DNA from: RYN-122 sp963761655
Lineage (GTDB): Bacteria; Actinomycetota; Actinomycetes; Mycobacteriales; SCTD01
Direction of reading: 5' to 3'
NCBI GenBank assembly: GCA_963761655.1
Contig: CAVXHI010000010.1
Span: forward strand, 140,289-204,288
Length of the DNA stretch: 64,000 bases
The position numbers and the translations under genes are program-made. This document shows positions 17,274-25,558 of the stretch, piece by piece (position 1 is the first letter of the stretch; the number at the start of each line of letters is the position of its first letter). A model generated the notes under the pieces. It was given only the letters and a program-made list of their open reading frames with translations, had not been told where the DNA came from and ran no database searches.

Positions 17274-17474
17274 GAGGTCCTCCAGGGGGACGCGGCTCGT
17301 GGGCGCTGGGTGCGCACCTGCGACGAGGCCGTCGTCGTCGTCGCCGACTCTCGGGCAGACGCCTGGCGGACACGATGGTCATCGCGGGTCCGTCTCGTCA
17401 GGCGCCGTCGTCAGGTCGCGTCCGATTTGCATGACCCGTTCGGGTGAGGCCCTCGACGGACCGTGAAGAGGCGG

Positions 17475-18228
17475 CTACGGACCGCTCAGTAACTCGCCCA
17501 CCAGGACCCGCAGCCGGGTCCGCTCCCGCACCACCGCGCCCGGCCGGTCGAACACCACGAGCCGGGCGCGCGGCAGGACGGCGGCGAGGTCTCGGGCGAC
17601 CTGGGCGGGGTGCAGCGGGTCGCCCTCCTGGGCCAGCAGCAGTACCTCGGCCGTGACGGCGCCCAGCACCGAGCGGTCGGCCACCGGGACGGCGTCGGGC
17701 AGCGCGCGCACGACGTCGGAGAACCCGGGCGACGCCGCCAGGTGCGCGGCCCGGGCGGCGAGGTACTGCCGCACGCCCGGGACGTCGTGCAGGTCGGCGG
17801 GCAGCTCCTCGGCCACCAGGGCGGCGGCGGTCTCCGCGTCCCCGGCGTCGAGGGCGTCGGCGAGCGCGACCCGGCTGCGGACGGCGGCGTCGTCGCGCGG
17901 CCGGTCCAGGGCCGCGGGCAGCAGCAGCACGACCCGCGCGAACCGGTCCGGCCGGCGGGCCAGCAGCGACAGCAGCGCGCCTGCCCCCATCGACACCCCG
18001 AGCGCCTGCGTGGCGCCGGCGTCGTCGGCGACCTGCTCGAGGTCGCGGCCCAGGACGTCGTAGTCGAGGCGCGGGCCGGCCGGGACGCCGCCGTGGCCGC
18101 GGGCCACCGGGAAGACCCGGGTGCCCGGGACCCCGCCGACCAGCGGGCGCGTCTCGGCCGAGGAGGCCCCGAGCCCGTGCGCGACGACGGTGACCGGCAG
18201 GCCGCGTGCCGGTGACGAGCGGGGTCAC
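17475..18228 (-). CDS. Alpha/beta hydrolase with one frame break near the start
   Basis: A GTG at 18228 overlaps the DUF2516 stop (GTGA) and encodes VTPLVTGTRPAG. The frame then shifts by about 18205 to LPVTVVAHGLGASSAETRPL and continues to 17475. The nucleophile elbow is LGVSMGAGALLSLL and the acid may lie in LLAQEGDPLHPAQVA. The expected catalytic His near the C-terminus is replaced by FDRPGAVV, so activity is doubtful. If translation begins at the internal GTG (18107) the oxyanion strand is lost. It is last in the XRE-hbhA-DUF2516 chain. Confidence 0.7.
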
Positions 18229-18525
18229 CCGTAGGGGCCGCTGCCCGGGCGCATGCCGCGCACGGCGGGCTTCACGTCGACGAGGTACACGATGCAGGCG
18301 ACCGCGACGACGGCGCCGACCAGGCCGAGCACGCCGACGCCGAGCAGGCAGGCCAGCACCGACGACGCCGGTGATGCCGAGCCAGGCCGGCTTGGTGAGC
18401 TTGCCCGCCGCCGGGAAGGCGGGCGCGGACTGGCGCAGGCAGTCGACGAAGGCGCAGACCGCGAGCACCAGCAGCCCGAGGTCCAGCACGAACAGCAGCA
18501 GCGACGACGGGTCCAGGAGGGTCAC
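18225..18525 (-). CDS. DUF2516 family membrane protein, one frame break
   Basis: About 99 aa with two or three transmembrane helices. The first part, from a GTG at 18525, is TLLDPSSLLLFVLDLGLLVL, AVCAFVDCLRQSAPAFPAAG, KLTKPAWLGITGVVG. A one-base break near 18366 moves to VLACLLGVGVLGLVGAVVAV, ACIVYLVDVKPAVRGM and GSGPYG. Both halves match the DUF2516 family, which follows hbhA in mycobacteria (Rv0476), so the gene is probably intact and the break a sequencing error. Confidence 0.8.
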
Positions 18526-18555
18526 CCCTCCAGTCTGCCGGGAGCCCCCGGACAG

Positions 18556-18595
18556 CGCGCGACCCCCGGGCCTCGAGGGCACCGGGGGTCGCGCG
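18556..18595 (-). terminator. Hairpin between hbhA-like gene and DUF2516
   Basis: A perfect 14-bp stem (18556-18569 with 18582-18595) with a 12-base loop lies between the stop of the hbhA-like gene and the DUF2516 start, a typical position for termination or attenuation. Confidence 0.65.
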
Positions 18596-18614
18596 GACTG
18601 CGGGAGGGGGCGTA

Positions 18615-19106
18615 CTAGCCGATCTTGGCGGCGGCGTCCTCGACGGCCTTCTCGCCGGCCTTGACGGACTTCTTCGCGGCGGTCGCGGCGGCCTCGGCCT
18701 TCTTCACGGCCTCCTTGCCCTCGGCGATGGCGGCCTCGGTGGCCGGCTGGCGCCGGATCTGGGTCACGAGGCGCTCGCCGCGGACGGCCAGCTTCGCGTA
18801 GAGGTCGGTGGCCTGCTCGGTCGCCTTGGCGACGCGGGTCTCGACCTCGCCGCGCAGGCCCTTGACCTGGGTCGGGAGGGTCTTGACGACGGTCGGGACC
18901 TCGGCGAGGCGGGCCTGCGCCTTGGTGACCTGCGCCTGGACGTCCGCGGGGACCTCCTTGACCTGCTCGATCGCGAGGTCGGCGAGACCCGCGACGGCGA
19001 AGGCCGGCTTCTTGACCTCGTCGAGCGAGACGGTCGGGAGGTTCTTGATGGTGAAGCGGCCGGTGACGGTGTCGCCGGTCTTCTTGACGTCGGTGGTGAC
19101 GGTCAT
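18615..19106 (-). CDS. HbhA-like (heparin-binding haemagglutinin family) protein
   Basis: A 163-aa, almost entirely helical protein with a predicted coiled coil (LADLAIEQVKEVPADVQAQV ... TEQATDLYAKLAVRGE) and a Lys/Ala-rich C-terminal tail (KKAEAAATAAKKSVKAGEKA). That architecture matches mycobacterial HbhA, a surface-associated protein whose Lys-rich tail binds heparan sulfate, though this tail is shorter and less basic. The ATG overlaps the stop of the XRE gene (ATGA). Context XRE-hbhA-DUF2516 is the same as Rv0474-Rv0476. Adhesion outside mycobacteria is not established; a membrane or lipid-body role is an alternative. Confidence 0.82.
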   Translation of the reverse strand: MTVTTDVKKTGDTVTGRFTIKNLPTVSLDEVKKPAFAVAGLADLAIEQVKEVPADVQAQVTKAQARLAEVPTVVKTLPTQVKGLRGEVETRVAKATEQATDLYAKLAVRGERLVTQIRRQPATEAAIAEGKEAVKKAEAAATAAKKSVKAGEKAVEDAAAKIG

Positions 19107-19606
19107 GAGGTGCCTCCAGGGGCGGTCGGGGTGGTGCTGTCGGTGGTCTTCTTGGTGCTGCGCCGCGCCTTGGCAGGGGCGGCCGGGGAGGGGGTCGCGA
19201 CCGGTCGGTCGGCGACTCCCGGCTCGGCCTCCGCGAGGGTCGCGGCGGCCTGCTCGGAGAGCGTCAGGGCGGCGTTCTCCTTGCGGAAGCTGTCGTAGAT
19301 CTCGAGCAGCACCTGCTTCTGCCGCTCGTTGAGGCCCTCGTCCGCCAGCAGGGCGTCGACGACGCCGCTGCTCTCCCGGTGGTCGAGGATCCCGGCCTGC
19401 ACGTAGAGCGCCTCGGCCGAGATGCGCAGGCCCTTGGCGATCTGCTGCAGGATCTCGGCGCTGGGCTTGCGCAGACCCCGCTCGATCTGGCTGAGGTAGG
19501 GGTTGCTCACACCGGCGAGGGCGGCGAGCTGGCGCAGCGAGATCTGGCTGCTGGCCCGCTGCTCACGGATGTAGTCGCCGAGGTGACGGACGGGGATGCC
19601 TGCCAT
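19103..19606 (-). CDS. XRE-family transcriptional regulator (Rv0474-like)
   Basis: A 167-aa DNA-binding protein. The helix-turn-helix is near the N-terminus: SLRQLAALAGVSNPYLSQIE (about residues 23-42), followed by GLRKPSAEILQQIAKGLRIS. A helical middle (GLNERQKQVLLEIYDSFRKE) and a disordered Ala/Thr/Pro tail follow. It is transcribed ahead of the hbhA-like gene with a 4-bp overlap, so it probably autoregulates this operon. Confidence 0.92.
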   Translation of the reverse strand: MAGIPVRHLGDYIREQRASSQISLRQLAALAGVSNPYLSQIERGLRKPSAEILQQIAKGLRISAEALYVQAGILDHRESSGVVDALLADEGLNERQKQVLLEIYDSFRKENAALTLSEQAAATLAEAEPGVADRPVATPSPAAPAKARRSTKKTTDSTTPTAPGGTS

Positions 19607-19725
19607 GCCGGGACTCCTTCCGCGCTGCCGTCGAGGTGGTGACGAGGACGCTATGCCCCCGTGCTAACTCCTGCAAGCGCTTCTGCTAGCACTCGCGGGT
19701 GACCTCCCCCACAGGCCCGGCTCGG

Positions 19726-19731
19726 TAGGTT
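19726..19731 (+). promoter_or_regulatory. Leaderless-type -10 box
   Basis: TAGGTT ends six bases before the ATG at 19738, and no ribosome site is present. Confidence 0.5.
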
Positions 19732-19737
19732 CGGCGC

Positions 19738-20676
19738 ATGACGCCCTGGCTGCGCGGAACCGCCGTCGTGCTCGGGCTCGCCGTGGCGCTCGTCGCCCCG
19801 TCCCCCAGCGAGGCGGCGGGCGGGGGGCGGGTGGTCGAGGGCTCGGACCGCTACCTGTTCATCTCCCAGGACTGGACCGTCGCCTGCCAGGACCGCGCCC
19901 TGGCCCGGCACGCCGCCGGCAACGCCACCGCCCTGGCGGGCGCCCTGCGGCGCAGCGGGCGCGAGGCCCTCGTCGTCCTGGGCCCGGACAAGTCGAGCGT
20001 CGTGCCGCACCTGCCCGACGCGGTGCCGGAGCGCCCCTGCGCCGCGGCCTCCCGGACGGCGCTCTGGGCCGGGCTCACGGCCGGGCCCGACTTCCTCGAC
20101 CTCCGGCCCGCCCTGCGCGACGCCGGCCGCGGGGTGCAGGTCTACTGGCGCAAGGACACCCACTGGACCCCCACCGGCGGGGCCGTCTACGGCCGTGAGC
20201 TCGCCCGGCGGCTCGACCCCGCCCTCGCCCGGCGGCTGCAGACCCGGCCCGCCACCTGGCGCCGCGACGGCGACCTCGCCCGGGTGCTCGGCCGCCCCGA
20301 CGCCGAGGAGGCCGACGGCCTGCAGCTGGTCAACCCGGGCGTGCGGGTGCAGGAGCTCCCGCGGCTCGACATCGGCATGGGGCAGCCGGCCCGGCACACC
20401 CGCGCTATGGCGTCCCCAGGGGCCCGGGTCCTGCCCGGCCGCACCGTCTTCGTGGGCGACAGCTTCGACGACACCGCCGTCGAGCAGCTGGCCCCGCTCT
20501 TCGAGGAGGCGCTGTTCTTCTGGCCGGGCCTGCACGACAGCTCGATGCCGACCGTCGTCCGGCAGCTCGTGGGCGCGGACCGCGTGGTCGTGGAGTCGGT
20601 GGAGCGCTTCGGCCGGAGGTACCGCATGTTCGACGACGAGGCCGTCCGCGCGGCCCGGGCGCTCCCGCAGAGGTGA
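19738..20676 (+). CDS. AlgX/AlgJ-type SGNH-hydrolase-like secreted protein
   Basis: A 312-aa exported protein with signal peptide LRGTAVVLGLAVALVAPSPS. The fold is that of alginate acetyltransferases AlgX/AlgJ: VEGSDRYLFISQDW, VLGPDKSSV, the Asp-His of the catalytic site in WRKDTHWTPTGGAVYG, and the nucleophile Ser in VFVGDSFDDT. Family members O-acetylate extracellular polysaccharides. No alginate genes are nearby; the polysaccharide cluster lies 20 kb away, so the substrate may be another wall polymer. It is transcribed leaderlessly and stands alone. Confidence 0.82.
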   Translation: MTPWLRGTAVVLGLAVALVAPSPSEAAGGGRVVEGSDRYLFISQDWTVACQDRALARHAAGNATALAGALRRSGREALVVLGPDKSSVVPHLPDAVPERPCAAASRTALWAGLTAGPDFLDLRPALRDAGRGVQVYWRKDTHWTPTGGAVYGRELARRLDPALARRLQTRPATWRRDGDLARVLGRPDAEEADGLQLVNPGVRVQELPRLDIGMGQPARHTRAMASPGARVLPGRTVFVGDSFDDTAVEQLAPLFEEALFFWPGLHDSSMPTVVRQLVGADRVVVESVERFGRRYRMFDDEAVRAARALPQR

Positions 20677-20746
20677 CCGGCTGCACGGTTCCGGGGCCCG
20701 TCGGTCGGGCAAGAAGAGGGGCAGTCCGAGACGACGGGGAGCAGCG

Positions 20747-21634
20747 GTGAGCGGGACGCACGGGCAGGAGACCGGTCAGGTCGTCGTGCTGCCGCTGGCG
20801 CCCCTGCCCCGCGCCGCGTCCGACGCACGCCGCGCCGTCCGCCAGGCCCTCGGCGGCACCGTCCACGAGCCGCGCCTGGACGACGTCCAGGTCGCGGTGT
20901 CGGAGCTGGTCACCAACGCCGTCCTGCACGGTCACGAGCCGATCAGCCTGCGGGTGGTCTCTGACGACCTGCGCGTGCGCCTCGAGGTCCACGACGCCAG
21001 CCCGCTCTCGCCGTCGTTCACGATGCTCGACCCGGCGGCGGTCACCGGCCGCGGGCTGCTCCTCGTGGTCAGCCTCGCCGACCGGTGGGGCGTGGAGCCC
21101 GGAGCGGACGGCGGCAAGGCGGTCTGGATCGAGTTCGACGCCGGCGAGCAGCCGGAGCCGTCCTACGACCTCGACGACCTGCTCACCTCCTGGGGCGAGG
21201 ACCTCGACGACCCCGCGCAGGAGGTCGTCAAGGTCGTCCTCACCGAGCTCGACACCGCGCTGACCGCCCGGTGCGAGGCGCACGTCGAGGCCCTCCTGCG
21301 CGAGCTCGCCCTGGTGGCACCGAGCGACGACGCCCCCGCCGATCTCCGCCTCGTCGCCGAGCGCGTCGTCCAGGCGGCGACGGGTGTCGAGGCGCTCCGA
21401 GCGGAGGTCAAGCGCCAGCTGTCGCGTGCCGTGCTCGACGGGCAGGAGCGGGTCGACGTCGTCCTGCGCGTGACCCGCGTCGACGCCGACACCGTCCGGC
21501 GGTTCGCCCGCGCCGTCGACGAGGCCGACCGGCTCTCCCGCCAGGGCCTGCTGCTGACCGAGGCCGCGCCGTACGCGCTGTCGGAGGCCCGCTCCTCCTA
21601 CCTGCGCCGGCTCGTCGCCCAGCTCGCGAGCTAG
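20747..21634 (+). CDS. RsbW-like ATP-binding protein (HATPase_c_2)
   Basis: A 295-aa cytoplasmic protein from a GTG with GGGAG upstream. Residues about 10-130 form a GHKL ATPase of the anti-sigma type: VQVAVSELVTNAVLHGHEPI (N-box), EVHDASPLSPSF and AVTGRGLLLVVSLADRWGVE. The C-terminal 150 residues are helical and charged (VVKVVLTELDTALTARCEAH ... RRFARAVDEADRLSRQGLLL), an unusual extension. It could phosphorylate an anti-sigma antagonist or act as a partner of a PP2C phosphatase; neither is encoded here. Its 3' end overlaps the convergent MerR gene by four bases. Confidence 0.82.
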   Translation: MSGTHGQETGQVVVLPLAPLPRAASDARRAVRQALGGTVHEPRLDDVQVAVSELVTNAVLHGHEPISLRVVSDDLRVRLEVHDASPLSPSFTMLDPAAVTGRGLLLVVSLADRWGVEPGADGGKAVWIEFDAGEQPEPSYDLDDLLTSWGEDLDDPAQEVVKVVLTELDTALTARCEAHVEALLRELALVAPSDDAPADLRLVAERVVQAATGVEALRAEVKRQLSRAVLDGQERVDVVLRVTRVDADTVRRFARAVDEADRLSRQGLLLTEAAPYALSEARSSYLRRLVAQLAS

Positions 21635-22393
21635 TCGCCCGCCGGCAGGTCCAGGCCGGCGATCTCGTCGGCGAGCGACGCCGCGATCGCCGACGCCATC
21701 GCCGTGCGGAAGCTCGCCAGCAGGGCCTGCGCCGCCACCGGCTGCAGGCTCTCCATCAGCGCCTGCATCCGGCCCCACTCGTCCTCGGGCGCGCCGCGGT
21801 CGGCGAAGTCGCGCCAGAGGGTGTCGCGGAACATCCCGACGTAGAGCTCCGCGGCCCGCTCCACCAGCTCGACCACCTGCTGCTGGGCGTCGACGACGGC
21901 GACCGGCGGGATGCCGAGGCGCACCACCTGGAGGCCCGGCGGCGAGCAGGGTGGGGTCCAGGACGCGCAGCCGGTCGTCGGCGAGCCGCTCGACGGCGCC
22001 CATCTGCACGAGCTGGTCGATCACGCCCGGCTCGGTCCCGACGCCGGCCCGGGCCGCCAGGGTCCGCAGGTCGGTCTCCTCCGGGGTGTCCGGCAGCCAG
22101 GGCGCCATCAGGGTCCGGTGCAGGGCCAGGGCCGCCCCGCTGCCGCCCCCCGCGCGGCCGGCGAGGGTCTGCTCGATCTTGGCCAGCGTGTAGCCCTCGG
22201 CGAGCATCTCCCGCACGAGGGCGAGCCGGTCGACGTGCTCCTCGCCGTACCAGCCGGTCCGTCCGACCAGCCGCGGCGCGGGCAGCAGGCCGCGGGCGGC
22301 GTAGGCCCGCAGGTTCCGGACCGTCAGGCCGGTGCGGGCGGCCAGCTGGTCGATCGTCATCTCCCCCGCGGGGAGGTCGTCCGGGGTGCTCAC
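21631..22393 (-). CDS. MerR-family transcriptional regulator, one frame break
   Basis: From the ATG at 22393, which overlaps the stop of the 60-aa gene. The winged helix is MTIDQLAARTGLTVRNLRAY then ARGLLPAPRLVGRTGWYGEE, and a dimerisation helix follows (LREMLAEGYTLAKIEQTLAG pattern). The frame breaks near 21935, where an extra G in a GGG run changes GLQVVRLGIPPVAV, and continues to 21631 with a helical C-terminal domain (MFRDTLWRDFADRGAP ... VAAQALLASFRTAM). No metal-binding cysteines are visible. As the last gene of an overlapping chain it may control that chain. Confidence 0.82.
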
Positions 22394-22572
22394 CGGGTGG
22401 AGTCGGCCCCGTCCGGCGACTCGGCGTCCGCTCCCGCCCCGCCCCGGTGCTTGCGGCGGTCGGCGACGACGATGCCCACGAACACCCCGACCAGGACGAC
22501 CATCGGGATCACGGCCGGCAGGGCCTCGACCAGCGCGTGGTGCGCCAGCAGGTCGGCGTACGGCGTCGTCAT
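22390..22572 (-). CDS. 60-aa single-pass membrane peptide
   Basis: MTTPYADLLAHHALVEALPA precedes one transmembrane helix (VIPMVVLVGVFVGIVVADRR), followed by a basic and then acidic tail (KHRGGAGADAESPDG). The ATG overlaps the stop of the 612-aa membrane gene (ATGA), and its own stop overlaps the MerR start. Both overlaps and the topology support a real gene and coupling to the large membrane protein. Family not recognised. Confidence 0.7.
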   Translation of the reverse strand: MTTPYADLLAHHALVEALPAVIPMVVLVGVFVGIVVADRRKHRGGAGADAESPDGADSTR

Positions 22573-24407
22573 GCGGTGCTGGGCCGCAGCGCGGTCCGGG
22601 GGGCCTTCGTGCCGCGGGGCGTGCGCGGGGCCGGGCCGCCGCGGGAGACCCGCTCGACGCCCCAGGCCAGGGCGGCGACGAGGGCGAGGCTGCAGAGCGC
22701 GACGACGAGGCTCGAGGCGCCCCACAGCCAGGACGGCACGTCGAGGTTGCGCTCGCGCTGCAGGATCTCGATCTCGGGCCGGAGGGCGCGGGTGAACGCC
22801 GCGGGCGCCGCCACCTCCCCGACGCCGATGGCGCTGTCGGCCGGGAGCCAGACCGGGAGGGCGGACAGGTCGCGCCCGTCGTGCACGCGCAGCAGGGTCT
22901 TGAAGTCGGGCCCGCTGACCGGGACCGGCTCGGTGGTGCGCCAGGTGTCGGGGCCGGTGCGCTCCAGCCGGTCGACGACGAGCTTGCTGCCGCCCTGCCA
23001 GGCGGTGATCTGCACCCAGCTCGGGTCGTCGGCGTAGCGGGCCGGGAGGGTGACGGCGGCGTCGACGTAGCGGATGCCGTCGCGGGTGCCGGCCTCGGTG
23101 AGGGCCATCTGGACCTGCACGCCCTTCGGCACGGTGGCGAGCACGCCGTTGCCGACGACGAGGGCGATGGCCGCGAGGCTCCCGGCGTACAGCAGGCGCG
23201 AGGTGCGGGCGGCGGGCAGCTCGCCCTCGAGGCCGAGCGCGAGCAGCGCGCCGATGAGCCCGCCCGCGACGCCGGAGACCAGGGCCATGAGCGTGCCCTC
23301 GACGGCGATGTCCGAGCCCCAGGGCAGGGTCATGAACACCTGCGACCAGAGGCCCTCGATGCCCGTGCCGAGGGTGCCGACGACCGCGCCGGCGACGGCG
23401 CCGAACAGCAGCGGCCGGGCGACCAGCCGGGCGGCGACGAGCTCGACGAGCACCGCGCTGCCCAGGTAGAGCGGGAACCGGGGCGTGACCTCGTCCCAGC
23501 CGAACCCGACGGCGATGCTGATCAGGCCGTGGACGACGACGAAGAAGGCGGCCGCGGCGAGCGCCCCGCCCTTGCCCGTCCAGAGCCGGGCGGCGACGAG
23601 GGCGACGCCGGCGGCGGCCGCGATGAGGGCGGGCTGCAGCACGAGGCGGAACTGCGGGACGCCGAAGTCGAACTCGCCCTGGAAGACCGACAGGCCGATC
23701 AGCAGGCCGCCCATGGCGAAGGCGCGCCGCACGAACTCCCTGATCCTGTTCGGCTCGAGCTCCTGGCCCGCGCCGCCCTCCTTCTCGAGGACGAGCATCC
23801 CGACCAGCGACAGGCCGGCCCCGCCGATGAGCATGAGGTGGGTCGGGCCCCACAGCGTGACGTCCTGGCCGAACAGGCGGTGCCAGACGTCGTCGAGGGG
23901 GAAGCCGAGCAGCGCGTACGCGCCCGCGCCGGCGAGCAGCAGGCCCCCGACCGGGGCGTACCAGCCCTCGGTCACGCGCACCGACGCCGGCCCGGGCTTC
24001 TCGCCGCCGAGCGGGAGGCTGATCGCCAGGACGCCGCCGGCGAAGATGCCGAACAGGCCGAACAGGATCAGGTAGTGCGCCGGGTTGGCCAGCGGACCGG
24101 AGTCGCGACCCTGGTCGATGTGCAGGCTGATGTCCCAGTACATGCCGAGCAGGGCCGTCAGCAGCGAGACGGTCGTGAAGACGGTCGGCAGGGCGACCCA
24201 GCCGGGGGCCCCGAGCGCCTTGCCGGTGCCGTCGGCGGCCCGCTGCAGGAAGGTGGTGCGGCCGGACCGGTGCAGGTACACGACCGCCAGCAGCGTGACG
24301 GTCAGGGCGGTCCCGATGGCCCCGGCCAGGACGACCTCCCCGAGGGCGGCCCCTCCGGCGGGCTTCTCGGCGGTGGCCTCGGTGGCGGCAGCCAGCAGCG
24401 TCGTCAT
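22569..24407 (-). CDS. Polytopic membrane protein of unknown function (612 aa)
   Basis: About 12 transmembrane helices in residues 20-450, an extracytoplasmic beta-like domain (about 440-550; MALTEAGTRDGIRYVDAAVT ... SGPDFKTLLRVHDGRDLSAL) and a final helix with a basic tail. Charged and His residues occur in or beside helices: MYWDISLHIDQGRDSGPL, NPAHYLILFGLFGIF and LWGPTHLMLIGGAGLSLVG. Such histidines suggest a metal or haem site, by inference only. It is flanked by two single-pass peptides and sits in a chain with rsiG, asparaginase and merR. I do not recognise the family. Confidence 0.8.
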   Translation of the reverse strand: MTTLLAAATEATAEKPAGGAALGEVVLAGAIGTALTVTLLAVVYLHRSGRTTFLQRAADGTGKALGAPGWVALPTVFTTVSLLTALLGMYWDISLHIDQGRDSGPLANPAHYLILFGLFGIFAGGVLAISLPLGGEKPGPASVRVTEGWYAPVGGLLLAGAGAYALLGFPLDDVWHRLFGQDVTLWGPTHLMLIGGAGLSLVGMLVLEKEGGAGQELEPNRIREFVRRAFAMGGLLIGLSVFQGEFDFGVPQFRLVLQPALIAAAAGVALVAARLWTGKGGALAAAAFFVVVHGLISIAVGFGWDEVTPRFPLYLGSAVLVELVAARLVARPLLFGAVAGAVVGTLGTGIEGLWSQVFMTLPWGSDIAVEGTLMALVSGVAGGLIGALLALGLEGELPAARTSRLLYAGSLAAIALVVGNGVLATVPKGVQVQMALTEAGTRDGIRYVDAAVTLPARYADDPSWVQITAWQGGSKLVVDRLERTGPDTWRTTEPVPVSGPDFKTLLRVHDGRDLSALPVWLPADSAIGVGEVAAPAAFTRALRPEIEILQRERNLDVPSWLWGASSLVVALCSLALVAALAWGVERVSRGGPAPRTPRGTKAPRTALRPSTA

Positions 24408-24446
24408 GCCGCCACCATGACACTCATCGATGTCACATGCAAGGGC

Positions 24447-24602
24447 CTACCGCTCGGCGTCATCGTCCTCGCGTGCCTTGCGCCGGGCCCGCCGTTCCAG
24501 CAGGACCAGGCCGACCACCACGAGCAGCGGCACCCCGACGCTCAGCGCCTCGGGCGCACCTCCGCCGTGGGCGAGCAGCACGACGCCCGGGTGCCCCGTC
24601 AC
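24447..24602 (-). CDS. 51-aa single-pass membrane peptide
   Basis: A GTG overlapping the asparaginase stop (GTGA) encodes TGHPGVVLLAHGGGAPEALS, one helix (VGVPLLVVVGLVLLERRARR) and an acidic end (KAREDDDAER). The topology mirrors the 60-aa peptide on the other side of the 612-aa membrane gene: a short N-terminal stretch with His (AHGGG here, AHHAL there), a helix, then basic residues. Possibly two small subunits of one complex. Family not recognised. Confidence 0.65.
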   Translation of the reverse strand: MTGHPGVVLLAHGGGAPEALSVGVPLLVVVGLVLLERRARRKAREDDDAER

Positions 24603-25558
24603 AGGGCCGCTGTCACCTGCTCCGTCAGCAGCCCCGACGCCCGCACCTCGCCGACCACCCGGCCGCCGCCCAGCACCGGCACCTCGGCCACCGCGCCGAC
24701 GTCGACCCCGAGCACGCGCAGCGCCGCCGCGAGCACGGGCATCCGGGCGCGCGCCGCTCCGTCCTCGACCTTGAGCGCGACCGCCCCGACCCCCGGGACC
24801 GCCACCGCGTAGACGCCCTCGGCGCCGTCCTTGGCCAGCAGGCCGGGCACCGCGCGCATGACCGCCGTGACGTCGCGCCCGGTCCCGCCGACGAGGTCCG
24901 GGTGCGTGCGCATGACGTCCGCGACCCGGCGCTCGGGCGTCCCCTCCTCGGCCTCGACGAGCCGCAGGAACGCCCGGGCCAGGCCCGGCAGGGTCAGGGC
25001 GTGCTGCGGGGCGCCGCACCCGTCGACCGCCACGTGCCGGACCGGCTCGCCGGCGAGCTCCCCCACGGCCTCGCGGAGCAGGACCTGCAGCGGGTGGTCG
25101 TCGTCCAGGTAGCCCTCGGTGGGCCACCCGAGCTGGGCGCAGGTCTGCAGCATCGCCGCGTGCTTGCCCGAGCAGTTCATCGTCAGCGCCGACGCCGACC
25201 CGCCCTCGGCGAGGAGCCGGGCGGCGACGTCGTCGTCGAGGGGCAGCATCGCGGGGCAGCCGAGCGCGGCCTCCCCGACGTCGCGGAGCATGCCCCGCAC
25301 CACCTCGAGGTGGGCCGGCTCGCCGCTGTGCGACGCCGTCGCGAGCGCCAGCTCCTCCGCCGTCCCCGGCACCCAGCCGGCCCGCAGCATCCCGACCGCC
25401 TGCAGCGGCTTGTTCGACGAGCGCGGGAACACCGGCCGCGTCAGGTCGCCGAGCGCCAGCGGCGTCGTCCCGTCCGGGCGCACGACGACGACGCTGCCGG
25501 CGTGGGTGCCCTCGACGTACCCCGAGCGGACGACCTCGGCGAGGACGGGGAGGGTCAG
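24599..25558 (-). CDS. L-asparaginase II family protein
   Basis: A 319-aa enzyme of the Asparaginase_II family (PF06089), distinct from classical AnsB. It would hydrolyse asparagine to aspartate and ammonia in the cytoplasm. Signatures: PVLAEVVRSGYVEGTHAGSV, FPRSSNKPLQAVGMLRAG, ATASHSGEPAHLEVV, NCSGKHAAML and DGCGAPQHALTLPGLARAF. The family normally starts a few residues before PVLAEVVRSG, which here leaves only a CTG at 25558 that overlaps the rsiG stop (CTGA); the next GTG is 26 codons in and would cut conserved sequence. Confidence 0.92.
   Translation of the reverse strand: MTLPVLAEVVRSGYVEGTHAGSVVVVRPDGTTPLALGDLTRPVFPRSSNKPLQAVGMLRAGWVPGTAEELALATASHSGEPAHLEVVRGMLRDVGEAALGCPAMLPLDDDVAARLLAEGGSASALTMNCSGKHAAMLQTCAQLGWPTEGYLDDDHPLQVLLREAVGELAGEPVRHVAVDGCGAPQHALTLPGLARAFLRLVEAEEGTPERRVADVMRTHPDLVGGTGRDVTAVMRAVPGLLAKDGAEGVYAVAVPGVGAVALKVEDGAARARMPVLAAALRVLGVDVGAVAEVPVLGGGRVVGEVRASGLLTEQVTAAL

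Noticed and set aside
22332..24812. 826-aa plus-strand open frame
   Set aside because: Antisense to the 612-aa membrane protein; composition is typical of the complement of a hydrophobic gene.
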